A stretch of 64,000 nt of DNA. It comes from Papaver somniferum. Lineage: Eukaryota; Streptophyta; Magnoliopsida; Ranunculales; Papaveraceae. Positions 43,337-54,954 of the stretch are shown here, in pieces (positions within the stretch are counted from its first letter, which is position 1; each line of letters opens with the position of its first letter). Where the stretch lies: positions 151,064,826 to 151,128,825 of the forward strand of contig NC_039363.1 in the NCBI RefSeq assembly GCF_003573695.1. Reading direction: 5' to 3'. The notes below the pieces were generated by a model, which was given only the letters and a program-made list of their open reading frames with translations, ran no database searches and was not told where the DNA came from. Position numbers and translations under genes: made by a program.

Positions 43337-43612
43337 AACCATGCAATGGTCCTCCAACAACTGTCTAGTACAGTGGTTAAGGCATCCCATTTCGTCCATA
43401 GTGCGGGCTGGAGGTAGGGGGTTCGATTCCCACTAGGGAAGGTTGGAACCTCCATTTTCTCCAATTTCCTCTATGGATAGAGCTGAGATTGGATCTTGCT
43501 GATGGGGTGGCGGTTGGATTAGCAGTGGGGCTAGTCCAGCTTGTTAGGTCTGATCAGGGGGTGGGCCTAGCTGTGCCGTATCAAAAAAAAAAAAAACAAC
43601 CATGCAATGGTC
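43337..43612 (+). mobile_element. tRNA-derived SINE inside the RT gene
   Basis: Body 43352-43597, flanked by a 15-bp duplication AACCATGCAATGGTC (43337-43351 and 43598-43612). It has RNA polymerase III boxes: A box TAGTACAGTGG (43366-43376) and B box GGTTCGATTCC (43420-43430). It ends in a poly-A run (43583-43596). It lies antisense to pol, so it cannot be part of the gypsy gene. Confidence 0.92.
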
Positions 43613-43641
43613 TTGCAATATTCGAAAAATACCGGATAAAC

Positions 43642-44401
43642 TTACGCAAGTAGGTACAAGCCCCCTAAGAAACTTCTGATTTCAGTTACGGTACTAGGTC
43701 TAGGCCACTTAGTGATCACTTCAACCTTTCTGGGATCAATCTTCCGTTGTCCACCACCAACAATGAATCCAAGGTACACCAACTCCTCCTTTCCAAACTC
43801 ACACTTCTTTACGTTCAACTTCAGTTGGCCTTCATGTAACACTTGAAACACCTTCTCAACGTGAACGAGATGCTCTTCCCAAGTTCTGTTTTATATAAGG
43901 ATATCATCCAAATAAACAATCACAAAATCTTAAAAGGTTGTAACAAATCATTCATCAAACGCATAAACGTCGTTGGAGCATTACACAAACCAAAAGGCAT
44001 CACCAACTGTTCGAACAAGCCTTGTTTGGTTTTGAAAGAAGTCTTCCATGTATCATCTTCTCGGACTCTCATTTGGTGGTATCTGAATTTGAAATCCAAA
44101 TTTGTAAGACTGGAGCTTTTTCCAATTGATCCATCATGTCGTTTATCCTAGGTAGAGAATAACGATTTTTGATAGTAATCTTGTTCAATGCTTTATAATC
44201 AATACACATACGCCAGCCCCCATCTTTCATTGGTACCAACGATACCGTTGATCCACAAGGTGAAGCACTTGGCACTATCATTCCTAATTCTAGGAGTTCC
44301 TGGACTTGTTTCTTGATCTCATCAGATTCCTCGACGGTCGTGTGATAAAGACCTACATTAGGCATAGAACTCTTCCCGGTCAACATGATTTCATGCTCCA
44401 C
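43642..44401 (-). pseudogene. pol: reverse transcriptase of the chromovirus-like element
   Basis: The N-terminal block (44401-44069) has ELLELGMIVPSASPCGSTVSLV, WRMCIDYKALNKITIKNRY and [11 protein letters not shown]. The middle (44070-43850), including the catalytic YxDD motif, is scrambled; the minus strand near 43910-43900 still reads a degraded IVYLDDILI-like stretch. The C-terminal block (43851-43642) has VLHEGQLKLNVKKCEF, YLGFIV and PRPSTVTEIRSFLG. Several frameshifts; inactive. Confidence 0.88.
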
Positions 44402-44801
44402 ACTCCTTCATGCTCCACACTCCTTTTTGGCGGTAACCCTGTGACATCTGAAAATAAATCCTTGTATTTCAACTTCAATCTTTCTAGGTCTCCTTCTTGT
44501 TGAGCAGTCAAGGCTGCTAAACATAGTCTACTCGGCTCCTCTCCAAGAGAACAGATCACAAGGAGAATGAACTTCATGCTAGCATTCACCAACCGCTTAG
44601 CCTGAATGGATGTGATCAAGCTTGCTTCCTCAAGAGGAGAATCTAGCCCGAATCACAAAACTTTCCCCATCTTTGGTAAAGGTATACTTTTGTTCCCTCC
44701 TGTGTATAGTTTCATCTCTATCCCATAGGTAAGGAATGCCTAGTACTACCTGGAAGACACCCAAAGGAACTACGTCGCATGTAACTTCATCAATATATGA
44801 C

Positions 44802-45272
44802 TCATCTAGAGCAAATTTGAACGTACACTACTGTGAAACTTGTAAGCCTCCTTCCTTTTGAAGCCATCCTAAAAGGGTATGGTTTTGTATGTTTATTAGT
44901 CTTCAATCCTAACTTCTGCACCAAAGAATTTGAAAATAAATTCTTCTGACTTCTCGGGTCAATAACAGCATCAACTAGTGATGTTTTGACTTGCATCTTC
45001 ACTGTGAAGAGTCGCTCCCTAAGATCATCTTTTAAATGTCTTTCTTTTGCCCCTGTCATAAGAGAAAGCTTTGAATTGGGTTCCGTTAGTCCATGGACTT
45101 CTTTTGGAGTTTGAGTGACTAGTGCTGGCTTCTTGGCTTCTTTCCTCTGCAACCCTTTAGGTTTTAGATGAGGGTTCTTAACCCAACATTTGTCGAAAAT
45201 GTGACCTGTTTGCTTGCAATGGGTGCAAGACAAACCTTCCTTGTTATTAGACTTCTTATTTTCTCCTTTCAC
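44802..45272 (-). pseudogene. gag-pol: gag zinc knuckle and protease of the chromovirus-like element
   Basis: CTHCKQTGHIFDKC (CX2CX4HX4C zinc knuckle) near residue 16, then VDAVIDPRSQKNLFS near residue 105, where active gypsy proteases have D-(T/S)-G. The catalytic motif reads DPR, so the enzyme would be dead even without frameshifts. LGLKTNKHTKPYPF follows, as usual. Confidence 0.85.
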
Positions 45273-46218
45273 CTCCTTTCACAATGGTACCTACAGATTT
45301 CACCTTAGTATTTCCATTTGAATCAGATTTCTTAAGCCTGCCCTCAATGACATTAGCTTTTATACTTGCTTCGGAGATAGTATCCACCGAAAACATCTTC
45401 AACTCCTTCCGTATATACTCATGGAACCCGAAAATATACTTCATATATATAGCATGATCTTCCAAGTCTAAATCCAAAACCATATCTTGATTCTGAAATT
45501 CCGAAGTATATTGTTGTACGGTTTGGTTGTATGATTGCTTCAAGTTGTACCACTTGAACCATCTCTCCTCAAGGTAGCCAACCAGATAAAATTGTTTTCT
45601 TACAACCGCCTTGAATTTTTTCCATAACAATGCTCCCTTACCTAGGTTTTGTCTTTGATATGCTTTCCACCAGGTTAGAGCATGCTTTTGTAGCTTCAAT
45701 GTCGCGAAAGAAATCTTCTCCTTTGAACCATAGTCAAAGAAAGAAAAATACGTCTCTAGACGTTCAATCCAATCATCCAATTTTTCTACATCGACACTTC
45801 CATATTAAAGTGGAATATCAACACGAAAATCAATTTTCAGATTCTTACCATGAGGTTTAGTTGAAGTAGGACTTTTAAGAAACTAACTTTTCTTCTTTTC
45901 GTCATCCTCCTCTTATTCTTCTTCTTCTTCTTCTTCAGAATCATCTTTTTTCGAAGCTTCGGGTGAAGGTATAATCTTTTTCTTCATCTTCGTCTTGGGT
46001 GTATGAAAATGAATACATTCACTCAGCTCCTAAAGGGTAAATTGAATTGACTTCATGTCTGTTTGCAGCGTAGACACCTTTTCTTCCATAGTTTGTGGTT
46101 CGCTTTCCTTAGGATCATCATCTGACTTTGTCATCCTTGATCCCCTTGTTTTATTGACGTCTTTTAGCTTCTCGAGTACCTCACCAAGTTTTATGTAGAG
46201 AGATCTAGTGAAAACCAT
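45256..46218 (-). pseudogene. gag: gag of the chromovirus-like element
   Basis: MVFTRS starts at 46218, close to the primer site. A 62-codon piece ends at 46030. After frame breaks (45784-46029, Glu/Ser-rich), the retrotrans_gag core runs 45780-45256: MDDWIERLETYF, FATLKLQKHALTWWKAYQ, WKKFKAVVRKQFY, LKQSYNQTVQQYTSEFQ, and ends just before the zinc knuckle frame, which overlaps by 17 bases. Confidence 0.87.
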
Positions 46219-46267
46219 AAACCACAGGGATTTACTCTAGAAACTAACCTAGCTCGTGATGCCAACT

Positions 46268-46738
46268 TGATACGTATTGATCTCTGTACCTTGGTAGGTA
46301 TTACTATAAAGGCGGAATTCAGAATAATAATAGACGAGAAACTTAGAAAACAGAACACAAGTAGTAATTCGAAAAAAAATATCTTCTCTAGATTATGAAC
46401 AAGAAAACAATTACAAATCTCTCTTTGTTACGTTCACAATCTCTCTAAACAGTGGATCAACCTTAAACTGTTTGCTAGCTTGTACAAGTATTGTTCCAAA
46501 CTTCTCCTAGGTTTTCTCTGCCTAGTATCCGTGTCCTTAGATATTAGCCAAGGCCCTCTATTTATAGCCTTCATCGTACTCAGCCGACCAAGGACTTCTA
46601 TTAGGAATCTATTTCCTAAACTAAGAGTATTGCTTAAAACAAAACTCTACAAGGATTCCTGCCTAGAATAGGATTCTTCCCTCAACTTAGCTTGAGGTTA
46701 GCTAAGTTCCCTAAAGGAGTACGGATACACCTGTATCA
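46268..46738 (-). repeat. 5' LTR of the chromovirus-like element
   Basis: TGATACGTATTGATCTC to CACCTGTATCA, 471 bp, followed on the right by the duplicated target CATAC. Confidence 0.93.
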
Positions 46739-46743
46739 CATAC

Positions 46744-48109
46744 AAAGTGAAATCCAGGGGAACATTGTTAGTTCCTGTCATAAAGAAATTTGAGAACCAC
46801 TCATGTAGATTATTATTTATGAGTTGACCTAACAAGGAACTGTTAACCTTATTCCACACAGTCCTAGCAACAGTGCATTCTAGGAAAAGATGTTGAGGAT
46901 GTTCATCATCTTGATCACACATAGGACAAGTGGTGTTTTGATGAGCAGTGAACCTAGCTAGCCTAGATCTAGTGGATAAACAGTTACGCAAGAATTCCCA
47001 CATGAAATGGTGAACTCTGGTTGGTAATTTATGTCTCCAAAAACCCGCATTAGCATACAAGATATTGCCAATGCCAATGGTGTCTATAGAGTGCAAAGTT
47101 TGAAGTAACTATAATAAATTTGGACATTTCCAGTTTAAATTTCGTAAAACTGTAAAGTTAGCTACTAACTTAGCTAAATTGATTGTCATTTTGTTTTTAT
47201 CTTGTCCCACCTTGATCAGATTACCTAGCACAAAATCAATTGCTTCAAAATTTCCACCTTGCATTTGGTGAAATCCTAGGTTGAATCTACCGCTGAACTT
47301 CTTTATTGTAAGGTTCATTTATTTATTCTAAAGTTGCATCGTCCTGAGCTTGATAGTCTATGTTGTCCCTTTGCAACTCCATCCTCTCCTTGCTTTTCAG
47401 TCTCCAAGGATATAGTTTTTGAAGGTTCTTGATCCCGCACAATTCTTTGAGAAAACATATCAACAAGAGCAAAGTTGGTATACTAGTAGTAGTTTCCATT
47501 AGCACTAATGGAATGAGCATCCAGTGTGTTTATGTTAATAATTAATCCAAATTTTATTTGTGGTGTCTGGTAGTTCTTACCCTTGTATCCTGAGTATCCC
47601 TTTGATAGTAGAGATTGTTCAGGATGTGGCTCCGGTTTTGCATAACTCTGTCAGAGGAACGTAGGTGTTGTCTGATATTGTTAGTTATAGAATCAACCAC
47701 TAGGGTAAGCTTTTTGAATATGAAGTCACATCTAGCTTTACATATGAACCAACAGGTAGTGGCATAAGTGGAGATCCATATGCTTAAAGGTAATAGTGGG
47801 TTGAACCACTTGTTAAGCCAATCCAGAAAAAAAGTGGAGTCTCGAAACACCTAAAGGTGGGATCCAACTAGTTGAGTCCAAAAAACAAAAGGACAAGACA
47901 TCGGGGTATCATTGGGTCCTCCTTTGCACTTTTGCATAGGTATCTTATAGGATCAATGTAATTGAGAATACTACCAGTCTCGGCATTGGTAGGAAGGATT
48001 CCATGAGCAGATTTTCATACGAAAAGTTGTATGGCTGGTGAAGTATCCATTTTCCAAATATAATTACAAGCAATGTTAACAGTGTCCCCTTCGTACATTT
48101 CATATGAAA
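46744..48109 (-). pseudogene. LINE remains: zinc-binding (zf-RVT) regions
   Basis: Two zf-RVT pieces on the minus strand. The one nearest the gypsy element (47096-46744) reads FWRHKLPTRVHHFMWEFL, CPMCDQDDEHPQHLFLECTVARTVW and continues across the insertion into the RNase H at 40863. A second (about 48075-47554) has KMDTSPAIQLFVWKSAHGILP and, after breaks, CWFICKARCDFIF. So two related LINE fragments, or one rearranged copy, abut here. 47109-47520 contains only short frames. The right limit is where the copia LTR starts. Confidence 0.75.
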
Positions 48110-50856
48110 TGACGACGGTACCCACGTACACCAAATATTTTCGTTAGATCACAACATATTCAAGACCCACCGTGTATAAACCTCTTTAAGCAACAATCGC
48201 TAAAGGAATATTTCAATACGGTGTCCACATGGAATAAGGTTAGTCCGGATTGTCCTAACAATGTAGGTTGGCAAAGCTACAATACACCTTGTGTGATCGT
48301 CTATGGATACAAGATCGATAGAATACAACAAAAAGATGTTCACTTGATAATAGTTACGACGCAAGACCGAAACACAACATGATCAATATCAAGTGCCTGG
48401 TTAACGTACAAGTGTATTTACTTTAATTATAATATAAAGACAATTATAATGCTGAAATAAAGTAAAGCACACACGAGAATTTTTTTAACAGGGAAAACTA
48501 CAATCATGTAGAAAAACCCAGGACCTAGTCCAGTCCGAATACTCAATGAATTAAGACACTACAAAAATTAAATCTGCAACTTCGTACAGACGAGACCAAG
48601 CAACCTAAATTATTAGTTATTCAACTTCAGCAGTATTCTTGTTTTGATGACATCTAGCAGAACTGAAGTTCTCAGTAGACGCTAGAATACTAGATATCCT
48701 AGAGAACAGATGTTCTCTTTAGGACAAAATCTAGTACATCTATATAGTATATCTTCTTAACGGTTCACAATAACTTCTGCTACCAATCTTTCAAATGGTA
48801 AGACAGGATTCCTTTGGATCATTTTCCAAACAGTTAAAGGATCAAAATTGTTTGGTAACCAAACTCACTTTCCAATCACAATACCGAAATATATGATACA
48901 AGTACAATTATTGATCTTCTTTTAAGATCTGTTACCAGATCTGAAGCTCCTAGGTTACAAGATCAAACAAGACAATGATTACCGAAATAATCAATCTTGA
49001 TTACAAGGTTTATGATAAAATCACAAAAAACTTGTTGATCTCAAAAGGCTTATGTTTATCGAAAATAAACAACCTTTTAATCCCAGAAAATAAAGTCACA
49101 GAAAGTCACACCAACATCAAAACACAAGAATAAAGTCTTCAAATCTTCAAAGTCTTCAATCTTCGATTTAATCTTTAAAGTGACAACCTACAAAAAGAAA
49201 CTTGATTCCTTATTGATTTGTCGCACAGAACGGAGTTTGTTAACAATGTAAAATCAATAAATCTATCTTATAGATCTAAAAAAACTTAGATCCGTAGAAA
49301 TGTTAAATATTTGATCTAGTTTGAGTGTCCTTATATAAGAATAGAATGAACATGGAATAAACAAACTAGGTGCAATCAAAGATTCAACAACCGTTAGCAA
49401 ATCAAAATAATAATCGAAAACTAAAATAACAATGAAAATTCTAGTTTCCCATCAACGGTACTAATAGAGCTTCTTGATCCTGCAGAAGTCTTTAAACGAG
49501 CAGTCGTAAGTGATTTCGCCTAATTAGGGTACTTTCCTCTCCGGATATACGACTCCACCAGGAACAACAAAAAATGAAGTTTTTCTGGATCTCAGGATAG
49601 TTTGCAAGAAATGTAAACACAGGTATTTATATGCCAATGTTGTTTGGACAACAAGGAAATTTCAAAACCGAAAATATTCTCAAGATATTCACATTAAAGT
49701 ACCTAGTTTTGGTTTTCGTATTTCCACTTAAATGCCAAACCATATTTCCGAAAACTCTCATAGAAAACTTTTATTATTAGTCTAGCACATTAATTAATAA
49801 TATTTTCTAGAGGATATGCTTTAATTGGGATCATCTTGAGTATCAAGAAATATCTTTGAACAATTAATGATAAGAGTTATGTACATGTTCAAATAATGTC
49901 GACATCTAGAAGTTTAATGGAATCGGTTCTACCTTATAAAAATAATCAGGTAGGAATCAGTACTACCTTATAAAAATAATTAGGTATGACCAGTTACACC
50001 TTGCTTCCCAAAGTAGCTTGTGACCGGTTGAACCTTGCTTCCCAAAGTAGCTTGTGACCGGTTACACACTGCTTCCCAATGTAGGTTGTGACCGGTTACA
50101 CCATGCTTCCCAATATAGCTTGTGACGGGTTATACCTTATAAATATAATCACGTAGGAAAAGGCACTACCCTATAAACATAATTGGGTACGATCTGTTAT
50201 ACCTTGTCACACTATATAAGCTATGATCGGTTATACCTTGATTCTCAACATAAGTTAAGATTAGTTTTACCTTGTCATCTTGTATTGATCATCCAAATAT
50301 ATTCAATGAAGAACCGGACCAACACACCCATGATTTCCATTTCGATTATGAAACAAGTTCATACATCTACTTCCTTACACCAATGTAATAATACATAGTT
50401 TCCTAGGATGAAATCACACCTATATCATATGCATAATCAAGTAACTGGATACATAGATCATGTTGATTTCATATTTACGCAGTTCAAAAGATAAGCATTA
50501 TACTTCGTAATTCAATATACTTCCTTGACACTTTATTCATAATAATATGACCAAGTCTAATATTGGAGTTTTATATATAACTTCGCATGTTTTCAATCTA
50601 AAAGACTTGAAAGAAACAAGTTAGAAATGGAACAAGTCAAGTATGTAGTTAATAACCTCAAGATGAAGGATAATTTCTTCGTTGTCTTCAATCCATCTTC
50701 AGATCTTTGTGAGTAACTGGAGCACAATATTTCTATCTTAACCTAACGAAGTTGACTCTAGTTCATTTATTAAGAGACTCAAGTTTTGGAACTAAATATG
50801 ACAACCAAACTTGACATATCAATGCCTGGTGGATTTGACCGAGCAATGCTCTAACA
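48110..50856 (-). repeat. 3' LTR of copia family B
   Basis: 2,747 bp, minus-strand start TGTTAGAGCATTGCTCGGTC, nearly the same as family A, so the families are related. It contains about 45 bp near 48145-48190 absent from the 5' copy and a 34-bp tandem repeat at 49987-50140. The 71-codon frame at 50183 is incidental. Confidence 0.9.
49987..50140. repeat. 34-bp tandem repeat in LTR B
   Basis: TGACCGGTTACACCTTGCTT followed by CCCAAAGTAGCTTG starts at 49987, 50021, 50055, 50089 and 50123, exactly 34 bp apart. AATCGGTT..TACCTTATAAA units continue irregularly on both sides. Confidence 0.9.
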
Positions 50857-51674
50857 ATCTCGCCCTTTTTCAATTTAGTGACAAAACTCTATTACATATA
50901 TGGAGATAAACGAATTACAAAAATAACTCATTCTACATACGCTTAATCCACATTTCAACAACACAATAACCTGCAGATATTCAAAAATAAATGACGTTGT
51001 TAAAGCATTCAAATAACAAAAAGATTTACACCCCCTAAAGGAAAGCTAGGTAAATATCCAATCTGAACATCTTTGTTATTTCCCTTTTGTAGTAGGAATA
51101 CTACACAACATGATGATATGTTTCTCCCCCTTAGTCTATGCTTTACTCTTTCATTAGATATAACGTTTAAGCACATATATCCTTTCCTGGTGATTTAAAA
51201 TCACTTGTTTACTCCATATATTTCTCCCCCTTTTTTGCACAAAAATGCCAAAGGTACGAGCAAGCAAAAGAGCAAACCGAAGGATCTTACAAATCCATAA
51301 GACTTGTACAACCTATAAGAGTTAAGCACGAAGGTTCCACATACCATTTTAGATAACCAATACTAAAATCGAAACTACAAAAGTAATCTAGTTTTAGTAT
51401 ATTATCAATAAAACAATTGCCCGAAGCAATTTTCCCTTAGTCCGACAAATGGACTAAGATAACTTAGTTCTTTTGTCGAACCAATTACGTATGTACAATC
51501 GCTTATTTCGAAAAGACACAAATAAAGATCATAATTAACTCTATTTCTCTTATCAGGCTCTAATTATTCCATAAAATAACTTAGACCTTTCTCTTTAGAC
51601 AAGATAAACACTAGGTTATTTAACTAGCTTTTCTTGTCAAGACATTTGATTAACCGAATCCTCCAATTGATAAG
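50857..51674 (-). other. non-coding 3' interior of copia family B
   Basis: Between the polypurine tract and the solo LTR. AT-rich, no ORF above chance, no pol motif on either strand. Confidence 0.65.
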
Positions 51675-54145
51675 TGAAAAAGAGGGGGTCTAACAACCTC
51701 ACCCAATATTTATTTTAGGCAATCTGTATGGACAAACTCCAATATAATTCCAAGAGAATCAACTAGACAGTCAGACTCAATCAATGGCAATATATCCAAG
51801 AGTTGTATCTCTGTTTCACAATGTAATCAGCAAATCAAACAGATAGAAATCGGTGAGCCTGATTATTATGTGAAATAACTTGAACGGTATCAAAAACCAA
51901 TGTTCAAGTGTCAATCAATTTATATCAACAACCAAAGGTTGGATTATCTAATTGATTAAACTATCCACAACCTTTGATATTTCAATTATGTAAACAAATA
52001 TAACGCGGAAAAGAAATAACACAGACACCAGAAATTTTTTTAACGAGGAAACTGCAAATGCATAAAATCACCGGGACCTAGTCCAGATTTGAACACCACA
52101 CTGTATTAAGCCGCTACAGACACAAACCTACTCCAAGTTAAATTCGAACTGGAATGTAGTTGAGCCCTAACCAATGAACCACTGATCAAGGTACGGTCGT
52201 GTTCCTTACGCCTCTGAATCCCAGCAGGACTCTGCGCACTTGATTCCCTTAGCTTATCTCACCCACAACTAAGAGTTGTTACGACCCAAAGTCGAAGACT
52301 TGATAAACCAATTTGTCTCACACAGAAAAGTATATTGAATAGATAAATTTGTCTACCATAGAAATACCTATGAGTTTTGTTCCATCTTTTGATAAATCAA
52401 GGTGAACATGAACCAATTGATACACCTGACTTATATTCCCGAAGAACATCCCGGTAATATCAATCACCTCGCAATTATCTTAATCATATGGTAGTGAAAC
52501 AAGATATTGTGGATCACAAACGATGAGACGAAGATTTTTATGACTACTTTTTATCTTGCCTATCGGAGATTAAATCTCGAGCAAATATTAGATAAGATAA
52601 TACTCAATATGATGGAAAATAGCAAGATCAGAACACGCAACTACAGAGAAAATAGTTAGGTCTGGCTTCACAATCCCAATGAGTTCTTCAAGTCGTTAAC
52701 CTACAATGGTTTTAGAAAAACCTAGGTTAAAGGAGAATTGACTTTAGTCGCAACTAGTATCACACATGAGGTGTGGGGATTATTTTTCCAGTTGCTAGAG
52801 TTCTCCCTTATATAGTATTTAAATCAGGGTTTGCAATCAATGTTACCTTGGTAACAAAGAATTCAATATTCAGATGAAAACCTGATTAGACTGAAGCTAA
52901 TATCTTTCAACTGTTAGATCGAACTTAGCTTATTACACACAATTGAAAAGTGACTTCATTTAGATACGTGTAACCGTACCTAAATGTGTACACCTTGTTG
53001 GCTCAGCAATAGTTAACCGAAGTTAGCCATATGAATATTTTCATATCAACCTTGTTCATCTTAACCATAACTAGTTCAAATGACTCAAATGAAACTAGTT
53101 CTAGAGTTGTTCAATTGTTTATATTCTCATAGAAGTATACAAGACAAAATTGAAGCAAAATCGATTTTGAACATTATAGCCACGGTTTGCAAAAGATTGC
53201 ATTCCATAATTTATAAATGTATTAGTTCATGAACAAACCGATATTAGAACATAACCTACTCAAGTATACAAACGGGTACGCATACCTAAGTAGTCGGACT
53301 TGGTTTGGGTTTGCTAGTATGCAAACATGTATGCATACCACCAAACTCAGTTGAATTCCTGGACTTGAACTTACGCGGGTATGCATACGGATATGCATAC
53401 TAAGTTCCCGAACATTCAACTAACCAACCAGTACGCATACGAGTATGCATACTATGGTTCCCGGACTTGGGATAACTTGCAACAGTTAGCATACAAGTAC
53501 GCATATTGTGATATGTCCAATTAATGATTAATTTTTCTAAACTCTCATTTCAATCATTTAAACATTCTTAGAAGACGACAATAATTGTCTCACACAAACT
53601 ATTAGCTTTAAAGCAATTTTCAAGTGATCGATAGATCAATACGAAACATTCCGAGTCTACATCAAATGACCGTCTCACACAAATCATGTAAGATGTTACC
53701 AGGCGATTTTCACATGATCATTTTTTGACTTTCGTAAAGAATATAAGATGAACTTGGTTAAAGCGAAATCTTACCAACACATATTTTGATAAATATGTAA
53801 GCGAGTTAAACTCAGCTCGAAATATCAAATGTGTATAATCGAAGTCTATATAGCTATATGACTTTTGTCTCAAAGATGAGATAGAGTAGATAGACTTTTG
53901 GGTGATAGATGAGTTCAAGTCTCCACATACCCTTTTTTGATGAAGTTCCACAAGATCCCCTTAGTAGTTCTTCGTCTTCAATCGATGAACGCCGTGAAGT
54001 ATAAAGCTCAACTACACTTTCTATCCTAATACGAGACTTAGGTATAAGTAGACTAGAAATCAAGACTAATAGTTTTGGCAAATAAACTTGACAAACAAGC
54101 TTGAGATAGCAACGCTTGCGAGTTCGACCGAGCAGTGCTCTAACA
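51675..54145 (-). repeat. solo LTR of copia family A
   Basis: 2,471 bp, TG...CA ends, flanked by the perfect 5-bp duplication ATAAG (51670-51674 and 54146-54150) and homologous throughout to 3014-5546. A lone LTR with matching flanks is the product of recombination between two LTRs of one insertion. It has its own palindromic subrepeats (53265-53510). Confidence 0.95.
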
Positions 54146-54150
54146 ATAAG

Positions 54151-54954
54151 TCTAACTAAGATCAGAATTAACTTAGTTTCTCTTATCCGGAATCAAATGA
54201 ACTAAACACAAGATCCCAAAATATTTTGTTAAGCTCTAAAGAAATAAGAAAAAACCAAATAAATTGACTTGCTATTGTTATTCTCAACCGGAAGCAATTG
54301 AAACAAATATAATCGTTTTAACCACCACAATTGCACCGAATTTTGTTAAGAAAAAACACTTGATACCAAACAATGAAGAAGATACCATATTATAAGCCAA
54401 TAAATTGACACGGTTTCTTTTAACCGGAAACAATTGAATCATAAAAATAAATCCATACATAATAATTGAACATATAAATAGTACCAAAATTTTGTTAAGC
54501 AAAATCAAAATATATGCAATAAACTCAAGCTTTTCTTAAGCAGGAAAAATGATTAACTAACAATAAAAATCGTTACCTCAATTTCCGCAGCCACTTCTCC
54601 CCAGAAAGATATTTCGTGAAAGCGCAAGTTCAAATAAGAACTCTCCCTCAGTTAGTTGTCATCCTCTCGCAAGAACAAAATAACAACAACAAGAGCAACC
54701 TTTACCAGAGAAAGGTTGAATCAGTTTTAACTAATGCGTGCCATAGCAAAAGTTTAAACCCTAAACTCATATGTTATGTTAAACATAGCTTATGTAAACA
54801 TAAATTGACAATAGTATAATCGTGACTCATATATGAGATTAATTTCCATCATCCTTTTATAATTATTTGATAAAGGAACCAAATAGGTTAAATATGAAAT
54901 CATTCTAAATCCAAAGTCACAAAATTATAAAAAGGTAACCAATATGAAACCTAA
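54151..54954 (-). other. non-coding interior of copia family B
   Basis: Continues the interior after the solo LTR. Short frames only (74 codons or fewer), no domain. Confidence 0.6.

Larger units (their letters stand above)
40869..46738 (-). mobile_element. chromovirus-like Ty3/gypsy element, complete ends, dead ORF
   Basis: LTRs of 470 bp (40869-41338) and 471 bp (46268-46738) with TG...CA ends. The 5-bp target duplication CATAC lies at 40864-40868 and 46739-46743. The polypurine tract AAAAGGGGAACCCA reads on the minus strand at 41352-41339. A primer-site-like AGTTGGCATCACGAGC sits directly inside the right LTR. Order from right to left is gag, zinc knuckle, protease, RT, RNase H, integrase, so pol order is gypsy. 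It splits a LINE at the joint of zf-RVT and RNase H. Lineage within chromoviruses is not certain and no chromodomain was recognised. Confidence 0.93.

Noticed and set aside
43352..43440. Possible tRNA gene (good A and B boxes)
   Set aside because: The boxes are followed by an unrelated 150-bp body and poly-A, with a 15-bp target duplication, and no cloverleaf ends. It is a tRNA-derived SINE.
48110..50856. Second solo LTR
   Set aside because: Flanks TGAAA and ATCTC do not match, and the right side begins with a polypurine tract and leads to gag, primer site and a second LTR; it is the 3' LTR of a larger element.
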